A DNA stretch of 63,957 nt from CAYQLT01 sp964418425 (GTDB lineage: Bacteria > Bacillota > Limnochordia > Limnochordales > Geochordaceae): contig CAYQLT010000015.1 in NCBI GenBank assembly GCA_964418425.1, positions 1 to 63,957 on the forward strand. The letters are read 5' to 3'. The first letter of the stretch is position 1, and every line of letters begins with the position of its first letter. Shown piece after piece: positions 9,978-19,009 of this stretch. The position numbers and the translations under genes are program-made. The notes under the pieces are model-generated. The model was not told where the DNA came from. It was given only the letters and a program-made list of their open reading frames with translations, and did not search any database.

Positions 9978-10991
9978 CTATACTTCGTAGCACGCCACCC
10001 AGTGCCCCGGGGCCTTCTCTTCCAGAGGCGGGTGATCCTCCGCCCGGCACCGCTGGGTGGCCACGGGACATCGCTCCAGGAAGCGGCAGCGAGGCGGTGG
10101 ATTGATGGGTCTGCTCACCCCACCCTTGATGGCGATGGTAGCCCTGGGGGCCTCGGGATCGGGCACCGGGACGGCCGCCACCAGGGCCCGGGTGTAGGGA
10201 TGCTGGGGCTGGCGGATCACGCTTTCCGCCGGGCCCATTTCCACGATTTTCCCCAGGTACATGACCGCGATGCGGTCGCACAGGTAACGGGCGACGGCGA
10301 GGTCGTGGGTGATATACAGGTAGGTCATCCCCAGCGACTCTTTGAGCTCCATCAAGAGCTTCATGATGCCGGAGCGGATGGAGACATCCAGCATGGAGGT
10401 GGGCTCGTCGGCCACCACGAAGCGGGGCCGCAGGATGAGCGCGCGGGCAATGGCCACCCGCTGACGCTGGCCTCCGGACAACTCATGGGGGAAGCGAAAC
10501 TCAAACGACGCCGGGGGCACGAGCCCTACCCGCTCCAGCTCCTCGGCCACCCGGCGGGCCCGATCCGCCAGGGTACCAATGCCATGCACCGCCAGGGGCT
10601 CCGAGACGATGTCGAAGACCGTTAGCCTGGGGTTGAGCGATTCGTAGGGATCCTGGAAGATCATCTGGGCGTGGCGGCGAAACCGGCGCAACGCGGCGCC
10701 GTCCAGGGCTGCTACGTCCACCCCGTCCACGAAAACCTGCCCGGCGGTGGGCAGCGTGGCCCGCACCAAGAGCCGCCCGGTGGTGGTCTTCCCGCAGCCC
10801 GACTCGCCCACCAGCCCGAAGACCTCGCCCTGCTGGACGGTGAAGGTGATGTCGTCGACCGCATGCACAAACAACGTCGGGCGGCGAAACATGGAGGTGC
10901 GGATGGGATAATACTTGCGCACCCGCTCGACCCGGACGGCGGCCTTTTCGGTGGTGGAAGCCGCAGGAGCCAGTTCGGCTACAGAACTCAC
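9978..10991 (-). CDS. Oligopeptide/dipeptide ABC transporter ATPase, F type (second copy)
   Basis: 337 residues. Walker A GESGCGKTTTGR, signature LSGGQRQRVAIARAL, Walker B FVVADEPTSMLDVS and the C-terminal PPRCRFLERCPVATQRC motif. ATG at 10991 overlaps the stop of the D-type gene upstream (ATGA). It differs clearly in sequence from the F-type protein at 7376 (for example SMLDVS against SALDVS), so the two pairs are diverged paralogues rather than a recent duplication. Confidence 0.9.
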   Translation of the reverse strand: MSSVAELAPAASTTEKAAVRVERVRKYYPIRTSMFRRPTLFVHAVDDITFTVQQGEVFGLVGESGCGKTTTGRLLVRATLPTAGQVFVDGVDVAALDGAALRRFRRHAQMIFQDPYESLNPRLTVFDIVSEPLAVHGIGTLADRARRVAEELERVGLVPPASFEFRFPHELSGGQRQRVAIARALILRPRFVVADEPTSMLDVSIRSGIMKLLMELKESLGMTYLYITHDLAVARYLCDRIAVMYLGKIVEMGPAESVIRQPQHPYTRALVAAVPVPDPEAPRATIAIKGGVSRPINPPPRCRFLERCPVATQRCRAEDHPPLEEKAPGHWVACYEV

Positions 10992-12070
10992 GCCGCGCCG
11001 CCCTCCCCGTCCTCCGGCCCCGTCGATGGCCCGGGGGCCGCCGACCCGGCTTCAGCCGCAACCCGGGGCCGGCCCTCGAAGTCGGCCCGCACGTCATGCC
11101 CCTGCAGCGGATGCCAGCACGCCACGAAATGGCCGTCCCCTGCCGCTTCCAGTGGCGGCGTCTGCTGCAGACAGCGGGATGTGGCATACGGGCAGCGGGG
11201 AGCGAACGCGCAACCCTCGGGCAACGCCATCAAGTTGGGGGGCTCCCCCGGGATGGTCACCAGTTCCCGCTTGGGACCCACCAGGGACGGAAACGACGCC
11301 ATCAGACCCCCGGTGTACGGGTGCATGGGCCGCTTGAACACCGTGGCCGCCCGCCCCACCTCCACCAGCCGTCCGGCATACATCACGGCCACCCTGTCGC
11401 TCACCTCGGCGATGACCGCCACGTCGTGGGAGATGTAAATCATGCTCATCCCCAGCCGCCGGCGGATGGCGTCCAGCTCCTGGAGGATCCGTTCCTGCAC
11501 GATCACGTCCAAAGCCGTGGTGGGTTCGTCGGCGATGACCAGCTCGGGATCGCACGCCAGCGCCGCGGCGATCACGGCCCGCTGCTTCATGCCCCCGCTG
11601 TACTCGTGGGGATAGCGGTCCATTCGCTCCGGGGGCAGCCCCACCATGTGGAACAGCCGGGCGATGCGCTCGCGGGCTTGCTGGCGGCTCACCCTGGGTT
11701 CGTGGGTCTGGATCACCTCCACGATCTGGTCACCGACCGTGTAGACGGGGTTCCAGGAGTTCATGGCGGCCTGGAAGATCATGGCGATGCGCCGCCAGCG
11801 GATCTCCCGCATTCGGCTTTCCGGCAGGGCCAGGAGGTCGGTGCCGTCCAGGTAGATGTGGCCGCCGCCGATGCGGGCGTTGTCCGGGAGCAGGCGGATG
11901 ATGGATATGGCCACCGACGTCTTGCCCGAGCCGGACTCCCCCACGATACCCAGCGATTCACCCCGCTGCAGGCTCAACGTGAAATCCTGCACCGCCGGCA
12001 CGCGCCCGCGCCGGGTCACGTAATGCATGGAAAAGCGCTCCAGCGAGAGCAGGGGCAACGCCCCGGTCAC
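10988..12070 (-). CDS. Oligopeptide/dipeptide ABC transporter ATPase, D type (second copy)
   Basis: 360 residues with GTG start overlapping the permease stop (GTGA at 12070-12067). Walker A GESGSGKTSVAIS, signature YSGGMKQRAVIAAAL, Walker B LVIADEPTTALDVI and a C-terminal EGCAFAPRCPYATSRC motif. The Q-loop reads MIFQAAMNSWNP, where EPMTSLNP is usual, so the residue contacting the permease region is altered while Gln is retained. It lies immediately after the dppB/dppC-like permeases and is their most likely partner. Confidence 0.9.
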   Translation of the reverse strand: MTGALPLLSLERFSMHYVTRRGRVPAVQDFTLSLQRGESLGIVGESGSGKTSVAISIIRLLPDNARIGGGHIYLDGTDLLALPESRMREIRWRRIAMIFQAAMNSWNPVYTVGDQIVEVIQTHEPRVSRQQARERIARLFHMVGLPPERMDRYPHEYSGGMKQRAVIAAALACDPELVIADEPTTALDVIVQERILQELDAIRRRLGMSMIYISHDVAVIAEVSDRVAVMYAGRLVEVGRAATVFKRPMHPYTGGLMASFPSLVGPKRELVTIPGEPPNLMALPEGCAFAPRCPYATSRCLQQTPPLEAAGDGHFVACWHPLQGHDVRADFEGRPRVAAEAGSAAPGPSTGPEDGEGGAA

Positions 12071-13035
12071 CTCCTGCGCAGCCGGGGATTGACCACTTCG
12101 TCAAGCCCCCGCCCCACCAGATAGAAGGCCGCACACAGCAAAGTGATGGAGAGCCCGGCCGGAAGCCACAACCACCAGTACTGGTCGAACGCCAGCAGGT
12201 AGCCGCCGGCCTCGGCGGTGTGGATCATCAAGCCCCAGCTGATACGGACGTTGAGAAATCCGAAGAAAGAGAGGGTTGCCTCCGCCAGGATGGCGGCCGT
12301 CACGTTGAACATCATGTAGAGAAACGACAGCGGCATCACGTTGGGAATGATGTGACGGCGAATCACCCACCAGGGGCTGCCGCCCGCCAGCCGGGCCGCC
12401 TCCACGTACGGCCGCACCGAGACGGACAGCGCCTGGGATTTGAGCACGATGGTGATCCCGCCGAACCCCGACAAAACCCCGATGACGACGGCCAGCTCCA
12501 AAAGCCCGATCTCGAAGAGCGCACTCAGCATCAGTAAGAACGCGATGAAGGGAAACAAAAGCACGAAATCGGCCAGGCGCATGAAGAGGGTGTCCACCCA
12601 GCCACCGAAGTACGCGGCCACGGTTCCCACGGCCGTCCCGATGAAGACGCTGATCAGGGCCGAAACCACCCCGAGGGTGAACTCCGCGGTGGTGCTGTAC
12701 ATGAGCTGGCTCAAAACATCCCGCCCCAGCGGATCCGTCCCCAGCAGATGGCGGGCCGACGGCGGAGCGGGGTGCATGGGGATCTCCATATCATAGCCGG
12801 TGACCGGATCGTAGACGACGGGGTCCCATATCCACCCCATCAGAATGGGGTGAACCGCAGCCAGCAAGAGAAAAAAGACGATAATGCCAAGACCGGCAGG
12901 CCCGATGCGACTTTCCACGAACAGCCGCCAGTTCTCGGACGCCGCCCGTCGCCACAGCTGCAACCGGACCCGCCACAGGGCAGGGGGAAACGCCGCCTCC
13001 CCGGGCCCACGGGCTACGGTCGTGGCTTTTGCCAT
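12067..13035 (-). CDS. Dipeptide/oligopeptide ABC transporter permease, DppC type
   Basis: 322 residues from ATG 13035, which follows GAGGGGAG; the frame also opens with a GTG at 13059. About six helices. Just before the second helix is the DppC hallmark HLLGTDPLGRDVLSQLMYST. The EAA loop is VEAARLAGGSPWWVIRRHIIP. It starts 28 bp after the DppB-type stop and overlaps the next ATPase gene by 4 bp. It forms the second half of the channel of the peptide or nickel-type importer. Confidence 0.9.
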   Translation of the reverse strand: MAKATTVARGPGEAAFPPALWRVRLQLWRRAASENWRLFVESRIGPAGLGIIVFFLLLAAVHPILMGWIWDPVVYDPVTGYDMEIPMHPAPPSARHLLGTDPLGRDVLSQLMYSTTAEFTLGVVSALISVFIGTAVGTVAAYFGGWVDTLFMRLADFVLLFPFIAFLLMLSALFEIGLLELAVVIGVLSGFGGITIVLKSQALSVSVRPYVEAARLAGGSPWWVIRRHIIPNVMPLSFLYMMFNVTAAILAEATLSFFGFLNVRISWGLMIHTAEAGGYLLAFDQYWWLWLPAGLSITLLCAAFYLVGRGLDEVVNPRLRRR

Positions 13036-13062
13036 ACGGCTCCCCTCACCCGCCGCCACCCG

Positions 13063-14244
13063 CTATTCCGTCGCGGTCACCTCGCCACCCTTGATCCGAA
13101 GGCGCGGGTCCAGGGTGGCGTGCAGAAGATCGGCCACGATGTGGGCCAAAACCAGGAAGATCCCGGTCACCGTAAACGCCCCGATGGCCAGGGGATAGTC
13201 CTGCACCGCCGACGCCTCCACCAGGACCTGGCCGATCCCGGGCCATGAGAACAGCGACTCGGTGATGATGCCGCCGCTGGCCACCGCGCCGATGCTGAGG
13301 GTCAAGCTGGTGACCACCGGAAGAAGGGCCGTCCGAGCCGCATAGCGATCCCGCACCACCCGCTCCGGCAGCCCCCGGGCCTTGGCCGCGGCCACATAAT
13401 CCTCGCGAATGGTCTCCAGCATGGAGTCTCGCATCAGGAGCATGGTACCCCCGAAGTTGATCAGGCTGAGGGCCAGGATGGGCAGCACCATGTGGGCCAC
13501 GATGTCCAGCGCGTAGCGTCCCAACCCCGACTGCGCCCACCAGGCGATGCTCGCGCCTGCGCAGCCCACCCACAGGGCGCCGTGCACCAGAACACGACCC
13601 AGCACGGTGCCGATGCGGGGAAGGCCAACCCAGTGCGCCACCGTCAGAAGCCCGCTCACCGCCAGCAGGTTGGCCACAAGCCGCCGGAAGACGGTGTTGC
13701 TGTCCACGGGCGCCGCCCGCCACAGGTTGGGGTCGATGAACTGGTTGAGGGGCAGCCAACCGGCCTTAAAGGCAAACAGCCACATCAATACCAGCGCCAG
13801 AAGGGGGTAAAAGGCCGTCCAGAAGGCCACGCCGGTCCCCGTGGCCACCAGGTCCACCATCGCCCCCCGGCGCCAGGCGATGACACGGCCCAGGAGAAAC
13901 CCGATGTAAAAAGAGACGATAGTGGCCGTAAAAAAGAGCGTCACCGTCCTGGGCAGCCGCTCGGCCAGGATCTGCCACACCGGGGTGGGGTAACGGGAGA
14001 ACGAGACGCCCAGGTTACCCGTGAAAACGTTGCGTATGTAAAGCAGGTATTGGCGCCAGAGAGGCTGGTCGAGGCCCAGCTGACTGGCGATGGCGCGGCG
14101 CGCCTCAGCGGTGATCCGGGGGTTTTGAAGGTAGACCAGCGTGATGTCGCCTGGAATCGCCTGAATGACCGCGTACGTGAAGGTGATAAACAAAAGCAGC
14201 GTCACCACGGACTGGGCCAACCGCGTTGCGATGAACTGCGCCAA
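13063..14244 (-). CDS. Dipeptide/oligopeptide ABC transporter permease, DppB type (extended)
   Basis: 393 residues, against 306-340 usual for DppB/OppB. It shows the conserved N-terminus (MAQFIATRLAQSVVTLLLFI, then IPGD), GNLGVSFSRYPTPV and an EAA-like loop VAAAKARGLPERVVRDRYA. The extra length lies around residues 165-245, between the central helices, where a loop (GWLPLNQFIDPNLWRAA) and further hydrophobic segments are inserted. It is the first permease after the binding-protein gene, 69 bp downstream of it. Confidence 0.9.
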   Translation of the reverse strand: MAQFIATRLAQSVVTLLLFITFTYAVIQAIPGDITLVYLQNPRITAEARRAIASQLGLDQPLWRQYLLYIRNVFTGNLGVSFSRYPTPVWQILAERLPRTVTLFFTATIVSFYIGFLLGRVIAWRRGAMVDLVATGTGVAFWTAFYPLLALVLMWLFAFKAGWLPLNQFIDPNLWRAAPVDSNTVFRRLVANLLAVSGLLTVAHWVGLPRIGTVLGRVLVHGALWVGCAGASIAWWAQSGLGRYALDIVAHMVLPILALSLINFGGTMLLMRDSMLETIREDYVAAAKARGLPERVVRDRYAARTALLPVVTSLTLSIGAVASGGIITESLFSWPGIGQVLVEASAVQDYPLAIGAFTVTGIFLVLAHIVADLLHATLDPRLRIKGGEVTATE

Positions 14245-14313
14245 TGCGTCCGAACGCTCCTCGGCCGCGGGAGGAGCCGGGTGGCCCGGCCCCTCCCGTC
14301 CCCGCTTGCCTCG

Positions 14314-16200
14314 TTACCGCACGTAGTTCACCAGGCTGGGCATCCCGGCAAGCCCTCCACCCTGGATGCCATCGAGCACCTTGGTGAAGGGGTACTGAAC
14401 CCGATCGGACCTGTACGCCTCCACGATGGGGCTGTCGAACAGCACCACGTAGGGGACGTCCTCGGCCAGCTTCTCCTGCAGCCGGAACGCGATCTCCCGG
14501 GCCTCCTCCAGATCCGTCGCCGCCAGCAGGCTGTCCGACAGCGCGTCAAACTCCGGATCCGAGTAGCCCGTCGCGTTGAACCCGCCCGGCTCGGCCTGGC
14601 TGGAGTGGAAGAAGTCCCGCAGGTAGTCGGGGAAGATGGTCAGACCCCATCCCAGCATGTACATGTCGAAGTCCTGCTCGTCGAAGGCCTTGGAGGCGAT
14701 GACGTTGAAGCCGGTCAGCCGGGCCCGCATGGGAATCCCGAGATCACGCACCCACCGCTCGATCCAGAGCGCGAAGGTGGCCCGCATGGGGTCGTATCCC
14801 GGTGAGGGCGCCAGCATGTCGAAGGGCTTCATGGGCGTGCCGTCGGGGAGCCGGATGCCTTCACCCGGCTCGAAGGTGTCCTTTTCCACGTCCACGACCG
14901 GCTCCTTCTCCCACGTGAAGCCGGCCTTCTTGAGCAGCTCCACCGCGGCGGCGATCCGCTGGGAGCGGGTCATTCCGGCGCCCCAGACCTTTACGTTGGG
15001 GTTGTGCCAGTAACCGTTGCCCGGCGGGACGATGGCCGCCAGCGGGTTGGCGACCCCCTGCAGCACCGTCTTGGCCACGAACTCCCGGTCGATGAGGGTG
15101 GCGATAGCCTGCCGGAACTCCTTGATGTTGAACGGGGTGCGGCGGAGGTTGAAGGCAAGGTAGCGAAAACCGTTGGGACTATTTTCCACCATCGCCACGT
15201 TGGGGGCGCGCCGCAGCTGATCCTGGAAACCCCGCTGCAGGCCCAGCGGGTTCAGCACGAAATCGACCTCACCCCGGATGAGTGCCAGGATGGCCGCGTT
15301 TTGGTTCTGGTAGATGCGGTAGACCGTCGAGTCAAAATACGGGCCCGACACATAGCGCAGCTCGGGCTGCCCCTGGGGCGCCGGTTCGGAGCTCTGCCAC
15401 TCGAAAGCCGTTCGGGGGCTTGCGAGGCGAACCCCGCCGTTGGGGTAAAACTCCGTGACGGAGTCCTTATCGGAATTATAGGGGTTCGCCTGGTTCTCGA
15501 AGAATGCTCCCTTCTCCCAGCGCCGGAAGGTCCAGCCACCCATCGACTCGGGCTCTACCTGGGCGGCAAACAGGGCCTTGATGGGATCCTCCGCCTTCTT
15601 TGCCTCCTCCACGACGGGCGCCCACTTGCTCTTCTGGAGCAGCACTGCCTGCAGCAGCCCGTACTGCCATACCGCGATACCGGGCTTCTTCTTGAGCCAG
15701 AACTTCACCGCGTAATCGTTGAGCTTCTCCACACGGGCCAGGTACTCGGGCCGGAAGTTGTTGGGCCAGTTACCCCCCAGCTTGTTGGGGTCGAGCTCCA
15801 GGACCGTGTTGTACGTCCAGACGACGTCGTCGGCCGTGAACGGCGTCCCGTCCTGCCAGCGCAAACCGCCCCGCAGCTTTACGACGGAGGTCAGGTAGGT
15901 CTGGCCGTCGGGGCCTACCTCCTCCTGGAAGTCGCTTGGATAGTCGGCCGCCGCAGCCGGCACAAAGTTCCACTTGGGAGCCGCCAACCCGTAAAGCGCC
16001 CCATACATCGGGTACAGCACCACGTAATAATTCCACGCCGTTGCGTCGGGGCCCAGCTGGGCGAAGATGTTGAGGGTGGTGGGATCCTCGAAGATACCCA
16101 TCGTGTACGTCCGCTGCGGGGCCCCGGCCAGGCTCGGCGCGGCCAGAGCCAATACCACGAGCAGGACCACAGCCACAGGTCCCTTCACGATGCCTCTCAT
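14314..16200 (-). CDS. ABC transporter substrate-binding protein, family 5
   Basis: 628 residues starting at ATG 16200 after AAGGGGG. The signal peptide is hydrophobic (VAVVLLVVLALAAPSLAGA). Family-5 features include LRGGLRWQDGTPFTADDVVW, FNIKEFRQAIATLIDREFVA and the late YSDPEFDALSDSLLAAT. Such proteins bind peptides, nickel chelates or oligosaccharides. The length is at the long end of the family. It heads the transporter operon, 74 bp after the nicotinate phosphoribosyltransferase gene, with no clear terminator between. Confidence 0.9.
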   Translation of the reverse strand: MRGIVKGPVAVVLLVVLALAAPSLAGAPQRTYTMGIFEDPTTLNIFAQLGPDATAWNYYVVLYPMYGALYGLAAPKWNFVPAAAADYPSDFQEEVGPDGQTYLTSVVKLRGGLRWQDGTPFTADDVVWTYNTVLELDPNKLGGNWPNNFRPEYLARVEKLNDYAVKFWLKKKPGIAVWQYGLLQAVLLQKSKWAPVVEEAKKAEDPIKALFAAQVEPESMGGWTFRRWEKGAFFENQANPYNSDKDSVTEFYPNGGVRLASPRTAFEWQSSEPAPQGQPELRYVSGPYFDSTVYRIYQNQNAAILALIRGEVDFVLNPLGLQRGFQDQLRRAPNVAMVENSPNGFRYLAFNLRRTPFNIKEFRQAIATLIDREFVAKTVLQGVANPLAAIVPPGNGYWHNPNVKVWGAGMTRSQRIAAAVELLKKAGFTWEKEPVVDVEKDTFEPGEGIRLPDGTPMKPFDMLAPSPGYDPMRATFALWIERWVRDLGIPMRARLTGFNVIASKAFDEQDFDMYMLGWGLTIFPDYLRDFFHSSQAEPGGFNATGYSDPEFDALSDSLLAATDLEEAREIAFRLQEKLAEDVPYVVLFDSPIVEAYRSDRVQYPFTKVLDGIQGGGLAGMPSLVNYVR

Positions 16201-16274
16201 GGACGCGAGCAGACCCCCTTCACGTGCCGCATCGAACCCTCCCCGCTGCCACGCAGGCCCAGTTCGACGCCCCG

Positions 16275-17381
16275 TTAGCCATTCCTGCCGATGATGCGGT
16301 GACGCAGGCGGGGGTTGGGAGTGATTCCCGGGATGCGCCCTCGCTTCGCGACGGGGCGGCCCTGCACCTCCTTGAGGTCCAGGGTCATGTCGATGGGCGG
16401 GGCCGAAGATATGTAGCTGCCCACACCAAAAGCGTCGGCCCCCGCCGCGGCCAGCGCCTGCATGCGCTCCGGCGTGAGACCCCCCGACACGAAGATCTTC
16501 ACGTGCCGGTATCCCGCCTGGTCCAGCCGCGCCCTCACCTCCGCCACCAGCTCCGGTGTCACCCCTCCCCGCTCGCCGGGCGTGTCCAGCCGCACCCCCT
16601 GCAGGGCGTCGCCCAGCGCCTCCGCCACCCGCAGGGCTTCCTCGGCTTCGTCCTTGTACGTATCCACAAGGATGATGCGAGGCGAATCCGGCCCGGTGTG
16701 GCGGTGGTACGCCACAGCCCCCTGCACCGTATCCCCCAGGATGAGCATCAAGGCGTGAGGGACGGTTCCCACCGGCTCCCGGCCTGCCAGCTTGGCGCCC
16801 AGAATGCACGCGGCGCCGGCCGCGCCTCCCACCAGCGCGGCACGCTCCAGAACCGGGGCCACGGCCGGGTGGACATGGCGTGCGCCGAACGAGCTGACAG
16901 GTTTGCCGCCGGCCGCCTCCACCGCCCGCCGGGCCGCCGTCGCCCAGCCGCTGGACTGGGCCAGGATGCCGAGGATGGCCGTCTCGTAAGCGCCGAAGGC
17001 GCTGTACGGCCCGGCGATGCGCAGGACCACCTCCTTGGGGCGAAACCACTCGCCCTCGTCCAGGGCCCATACCTCCAGGGGCCCCAGGTGGGCCGGGCGG
17101 TTTTGCAGGAGCCGGAACACCTCCTCCATGCCGGCGAGCAGCCCTTCGCTTCGGGGAAAGACTTCCGCCACCACCGGCGTCTCGGCCTTCCCCTCACCCC
17201 GAAGCACCTGCAGCGCCTTGACGAAGTAGACGTCCGCCGTGTGGCCTTGCAGGATCTCCTCGTGGGTCGCCGAGAAGAGGGGGCGGCCGGGGTCGACCGC
17301 AAGCCGCGCCACCTCCCCCTCACCGGCCAAGAGGTGAAGCGTCTGTTGGGCGCTTCGGGCAGTGTTGACCGTCTTTTGCAT
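16275..17381 (-). CDS. pncB: Nicotinate phosphoribosyltransferase
   Basis: 368 residues from ATG 17381, preceded by GGGAGGG. It converts nicotinate and PRPP to nicotinate mononucleotide in NAD salvage. Family features: an FSATHEEILQGHTADVYFVK segment near the N-terminus (the family's region around the phosphorylated-His site), SSFGARHVHPAVAP, and IFVSGGLTPERMQALAAAGA, the phosphate-binding beta-alpha motif of type II phosphoribosyltransferases. The length fits the shorter archaeal/Firmicute form. It is the last gene of the polA-coaE-mgsA-SLT run, 35 bp after the transglycosylase stop. Confidence 0.88.
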   Translation of the reverse strand: MQKTVNTARSAQQTLHLLAGEGEVARLAVDPGRPLFSATHEEILQGHTADVYFVKALQVLRGEGKAETPVVAEVFPRSEGLLAGMEEVFRLLQNRPAHLGPLEVWALDEGEWFRPKEVVLRIAGPYSAFGAYETAILGILAQSSGWATAARRAVEAAGGKPVSSFGARHVHPAVAPVLERAALVGGAAGAACILGAKLAGREPVGTVPHALMLILGDTVQGAVAYHRHTGPDSPRIILVDTYKDEAEEALRVAEALGDALQGVRLDTPGERGGVTPELVAEVRARLDQAGYRHVKIFVSGGLTPERMQALAAAGADAFGVGSYISSAPPIDMTLDLKEVQGRPVAKRGRIPGITPNPRLRHRIIGRNG

Positions 17382-17416
17382 GAATGCGGCACCCTCCCGG
17401 TTCTGGCGGCCCCGCC

Positions 17417-18013
17417 TCAGGGGGCGGGCCGCCCGTGCACCCACCCGTACACCCGGCGCATCCGGAGCACCTTACGCACGAACTGCCGGGTCTCGGCGAA
17501 CGGCACGGCCTCAAGCCCACGCAGCGAACCATCCCATCCCGTTTCCGCCATCCACCGCCAGACTCGGCCCCTGCCGGCATTATAGGCGGCCAGTGCCGCC
17601 GCCTCCCGACCCGAGAACTCTTCCAGAAGGGCAGCGAGATACCACGTCCCCATCCGTACGTTGGTCTCGGGATCCAGCAGGAGGTCCGGGAAAAAGTCGC
17701 GGGCCCCGATCTGGTCGGCCACCCACCGCCCCGTCTCGGGAAGCACCTGCATGAGGCCAATGGCGCCGCGGGGCGACACGGCCGTCGTGCTGAAATTGCT
17801 CTCCACCTTGACCACCGCGGCCACAAGCCAGGGATCCAACCCGTGAGCCCCCGACCAGCGCTCGATGAGGTCGCGGTAGTAGACGGGGTAAAACCACCCG
17901 ACGACGACGCGCACGTTGGCAGCACCCCACCAGACAGCCCCGGCCAGCAGCGCCACCGCCGCGGCCCGGGCCGCGGTCAGGCGACGCCCGCCTACGACTC
18001 CCGAGACCGACAT
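17417..18013 (-). CDS. Membrane-anchored lytic transglycosylase (SLT domain)
   Basis: 198 residues. An N-terminal hydrophobic helix (AAAVALLAGAVWWGAANVRV) anchors or exports it. The catalytic domain starts at GLDPWLVAAVVKVESNFS, where Glu in VESNF is the expected catalytic acid. It continues with SPRGAIGLMQVLPETG and AALAAYNAGRGRVWRW, the conserved GLMQ and AYNAG motifs of Slt70-like enzymes that cleave peptidoglycan glycan strands. It overlaps mgsA by 22 bp, so expression is coupled. Confidence 0.9.
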   Translation of the reverse strand: MSVSGVVGGRRLTAARAAAVALLAGAVWWGAANVRVVVGWFYPVYYRDLIERWSGAHGLDPWLVAAVVKVESNFSTTAVSPRGAIGLMQVLPETGRWVADQIGARDFFPDLLLDPETNVRMGTWYLAALLEEFSGREAAALAAYNAGRGRVWRWMAETGWDGSLRGLEAVPFAETRQFVRKVLRMRRVYGWVHGRPAP

Positions 18014-18396
18014 AGGTTCCCGGCATCAAGGCGGCGGGCGATGGCTTCCAGCACCAGCGCCGCCGTGGCTTCGTTGGTGGCCAGCGGAACGTTGTGGACG
18101 TCGCAGACCCGCAACAAAGCGGTGATGTCCGGCTCGTGCGGCTGGGCCGTAAGGGGATCCCTCAGGAAGATAACGGCATCCACCTCGCCTGCGGCCACCC
18201 GGGCCCCGATCTGCTGGTCGCCGCCGTATGGGCCGGACAGCATCCGCTCCACCGGCAGCCCCGTCGCCTCCGACACGACCTTCCCCGTGGTTCCCGTGGC
18301 CATCAGCCGGCAGCGCTCCAGCACGGCCCGGAACCGGCGCACGAATTCCACCATCGCCGGCTTCTTCTTATCATGGGCCACCAGAGCGATCCTCAC
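17992..18396 (-). CDS. mgsA: Methylglyoxal synthase
   Basis: 134 residues, the usual length of about 130-150. It converts dihydroxyacetone phosphate to methylglyoxal and phosphate. Conserved segments: IALVAHDKKKPAMVEF with the His-Asp-Lys-Lys phosphate site, ATGTTGKVV, LSGPYGGDQQIGA and FLRDPLTAQPHEPDI, which holds the catalytic Asp. It overlaps coaE by 26 bp upstream and the transglycosylase by 22 bp downstream, in a tightly packed housekeeping unit. Confidence 0.95.
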   Translation of the reverse strand: MRIALVAHDKKKPAMVEFVRRFRAVLERCRLMATGTTGKVVSEATGLPVERMLSGPYGGDQQIGARVAAGEVDAVIFLRDPLTAQPHEPDITALLRVCDVHNVPLATNEATAALVLEAIARRLDAGNLCRSRES

Positions 18397-19009
18397 GGTT
18401 CACCAGCCGCCTCCAGAGCGCCTCCACCTGCTGCCGCGTATTCTCCCGGCTGCCCGAGTTGTCCACCACGAAATCGGCCCGCGCCTTTTTCTCCTCCAGC
18501 GGCAGCTGCGCGGCCGCCGCCGCCAGGGCCTCCTCCTCGCTCAAGCCCCGAGCTCGGGCCCGCTTTCGACACGTGTCCGGATCGGCCCAGACCACCAGCA
18601 CCCCGTCGACCAGCTCCCGGGCCGCCGAGCCTGCCTCGAACAGCAGGGGGATCTCCACCGCCACCACGGGCCGACAAGCCCCTCCGTCGCCCTGCACCCA
18701 TCGCTGGATGCGGCGGCGAAGCTCCTGCAGGACCAGCGGATGGGTCGCCTCGTTGAGCCGCTGCCGGGCCGCCGGATCCCGGAAGATGAGGCGGCGAAGA
18801 TACTCCCTTCGGATCTCCCCCCGCTCGTCCAGCACCTCATCCCCGAAGGCCCGGCGCACCGCCTCCCATACCGGCCCCCCCGGCGCCGACAGCTCCCGGA
18901 CCACCGCATCCGCATCCACCACCGCCGCGCCCAGCTGGCCCAGCATGGCCGTCACGGTGCTCTTGCCGCTGGCAAAACCCCCGGTGACCCCAAGCACGTA
19001 GGGCCTCAC
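18371..19009 (-). CDS. coaE: Dephospho-CoA kinase
   Basis: 212 residues with GTG start at 19009 that overlaps the polA stop (GTGA). It phosphorylates dephospho-CoA in the last step of CoA synthesis. The P-loop GVTGGFASGKSTV is at residues 6-18, followed by VVDADAVVREL and the lid region. The C-terminal part (ADFVVDNSGSRENTRQQVEALW) is characteristic. The gene order polA-coaE is common in Gram-positive genomes. Confidence 0.95.
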   Translation of the reverse strand: MRPYVLGVTGGFASGKSTVTAMLGQLGAAVVDADAVVRELSAPGGPVWEAVRRAFGDEVLDERGEIRREYLRRLIFRDPAARQRLNEATHPLVLQELRRRIQRWVQGDGGACRPVVAVEIPLLFEAGSAARELVDGVLVVWADPDTCRKRARARGLSEEEALAAAAAQLPLEEKKARADFVVDNSGSRENTRQQVEALWRRLVNREDRSGGP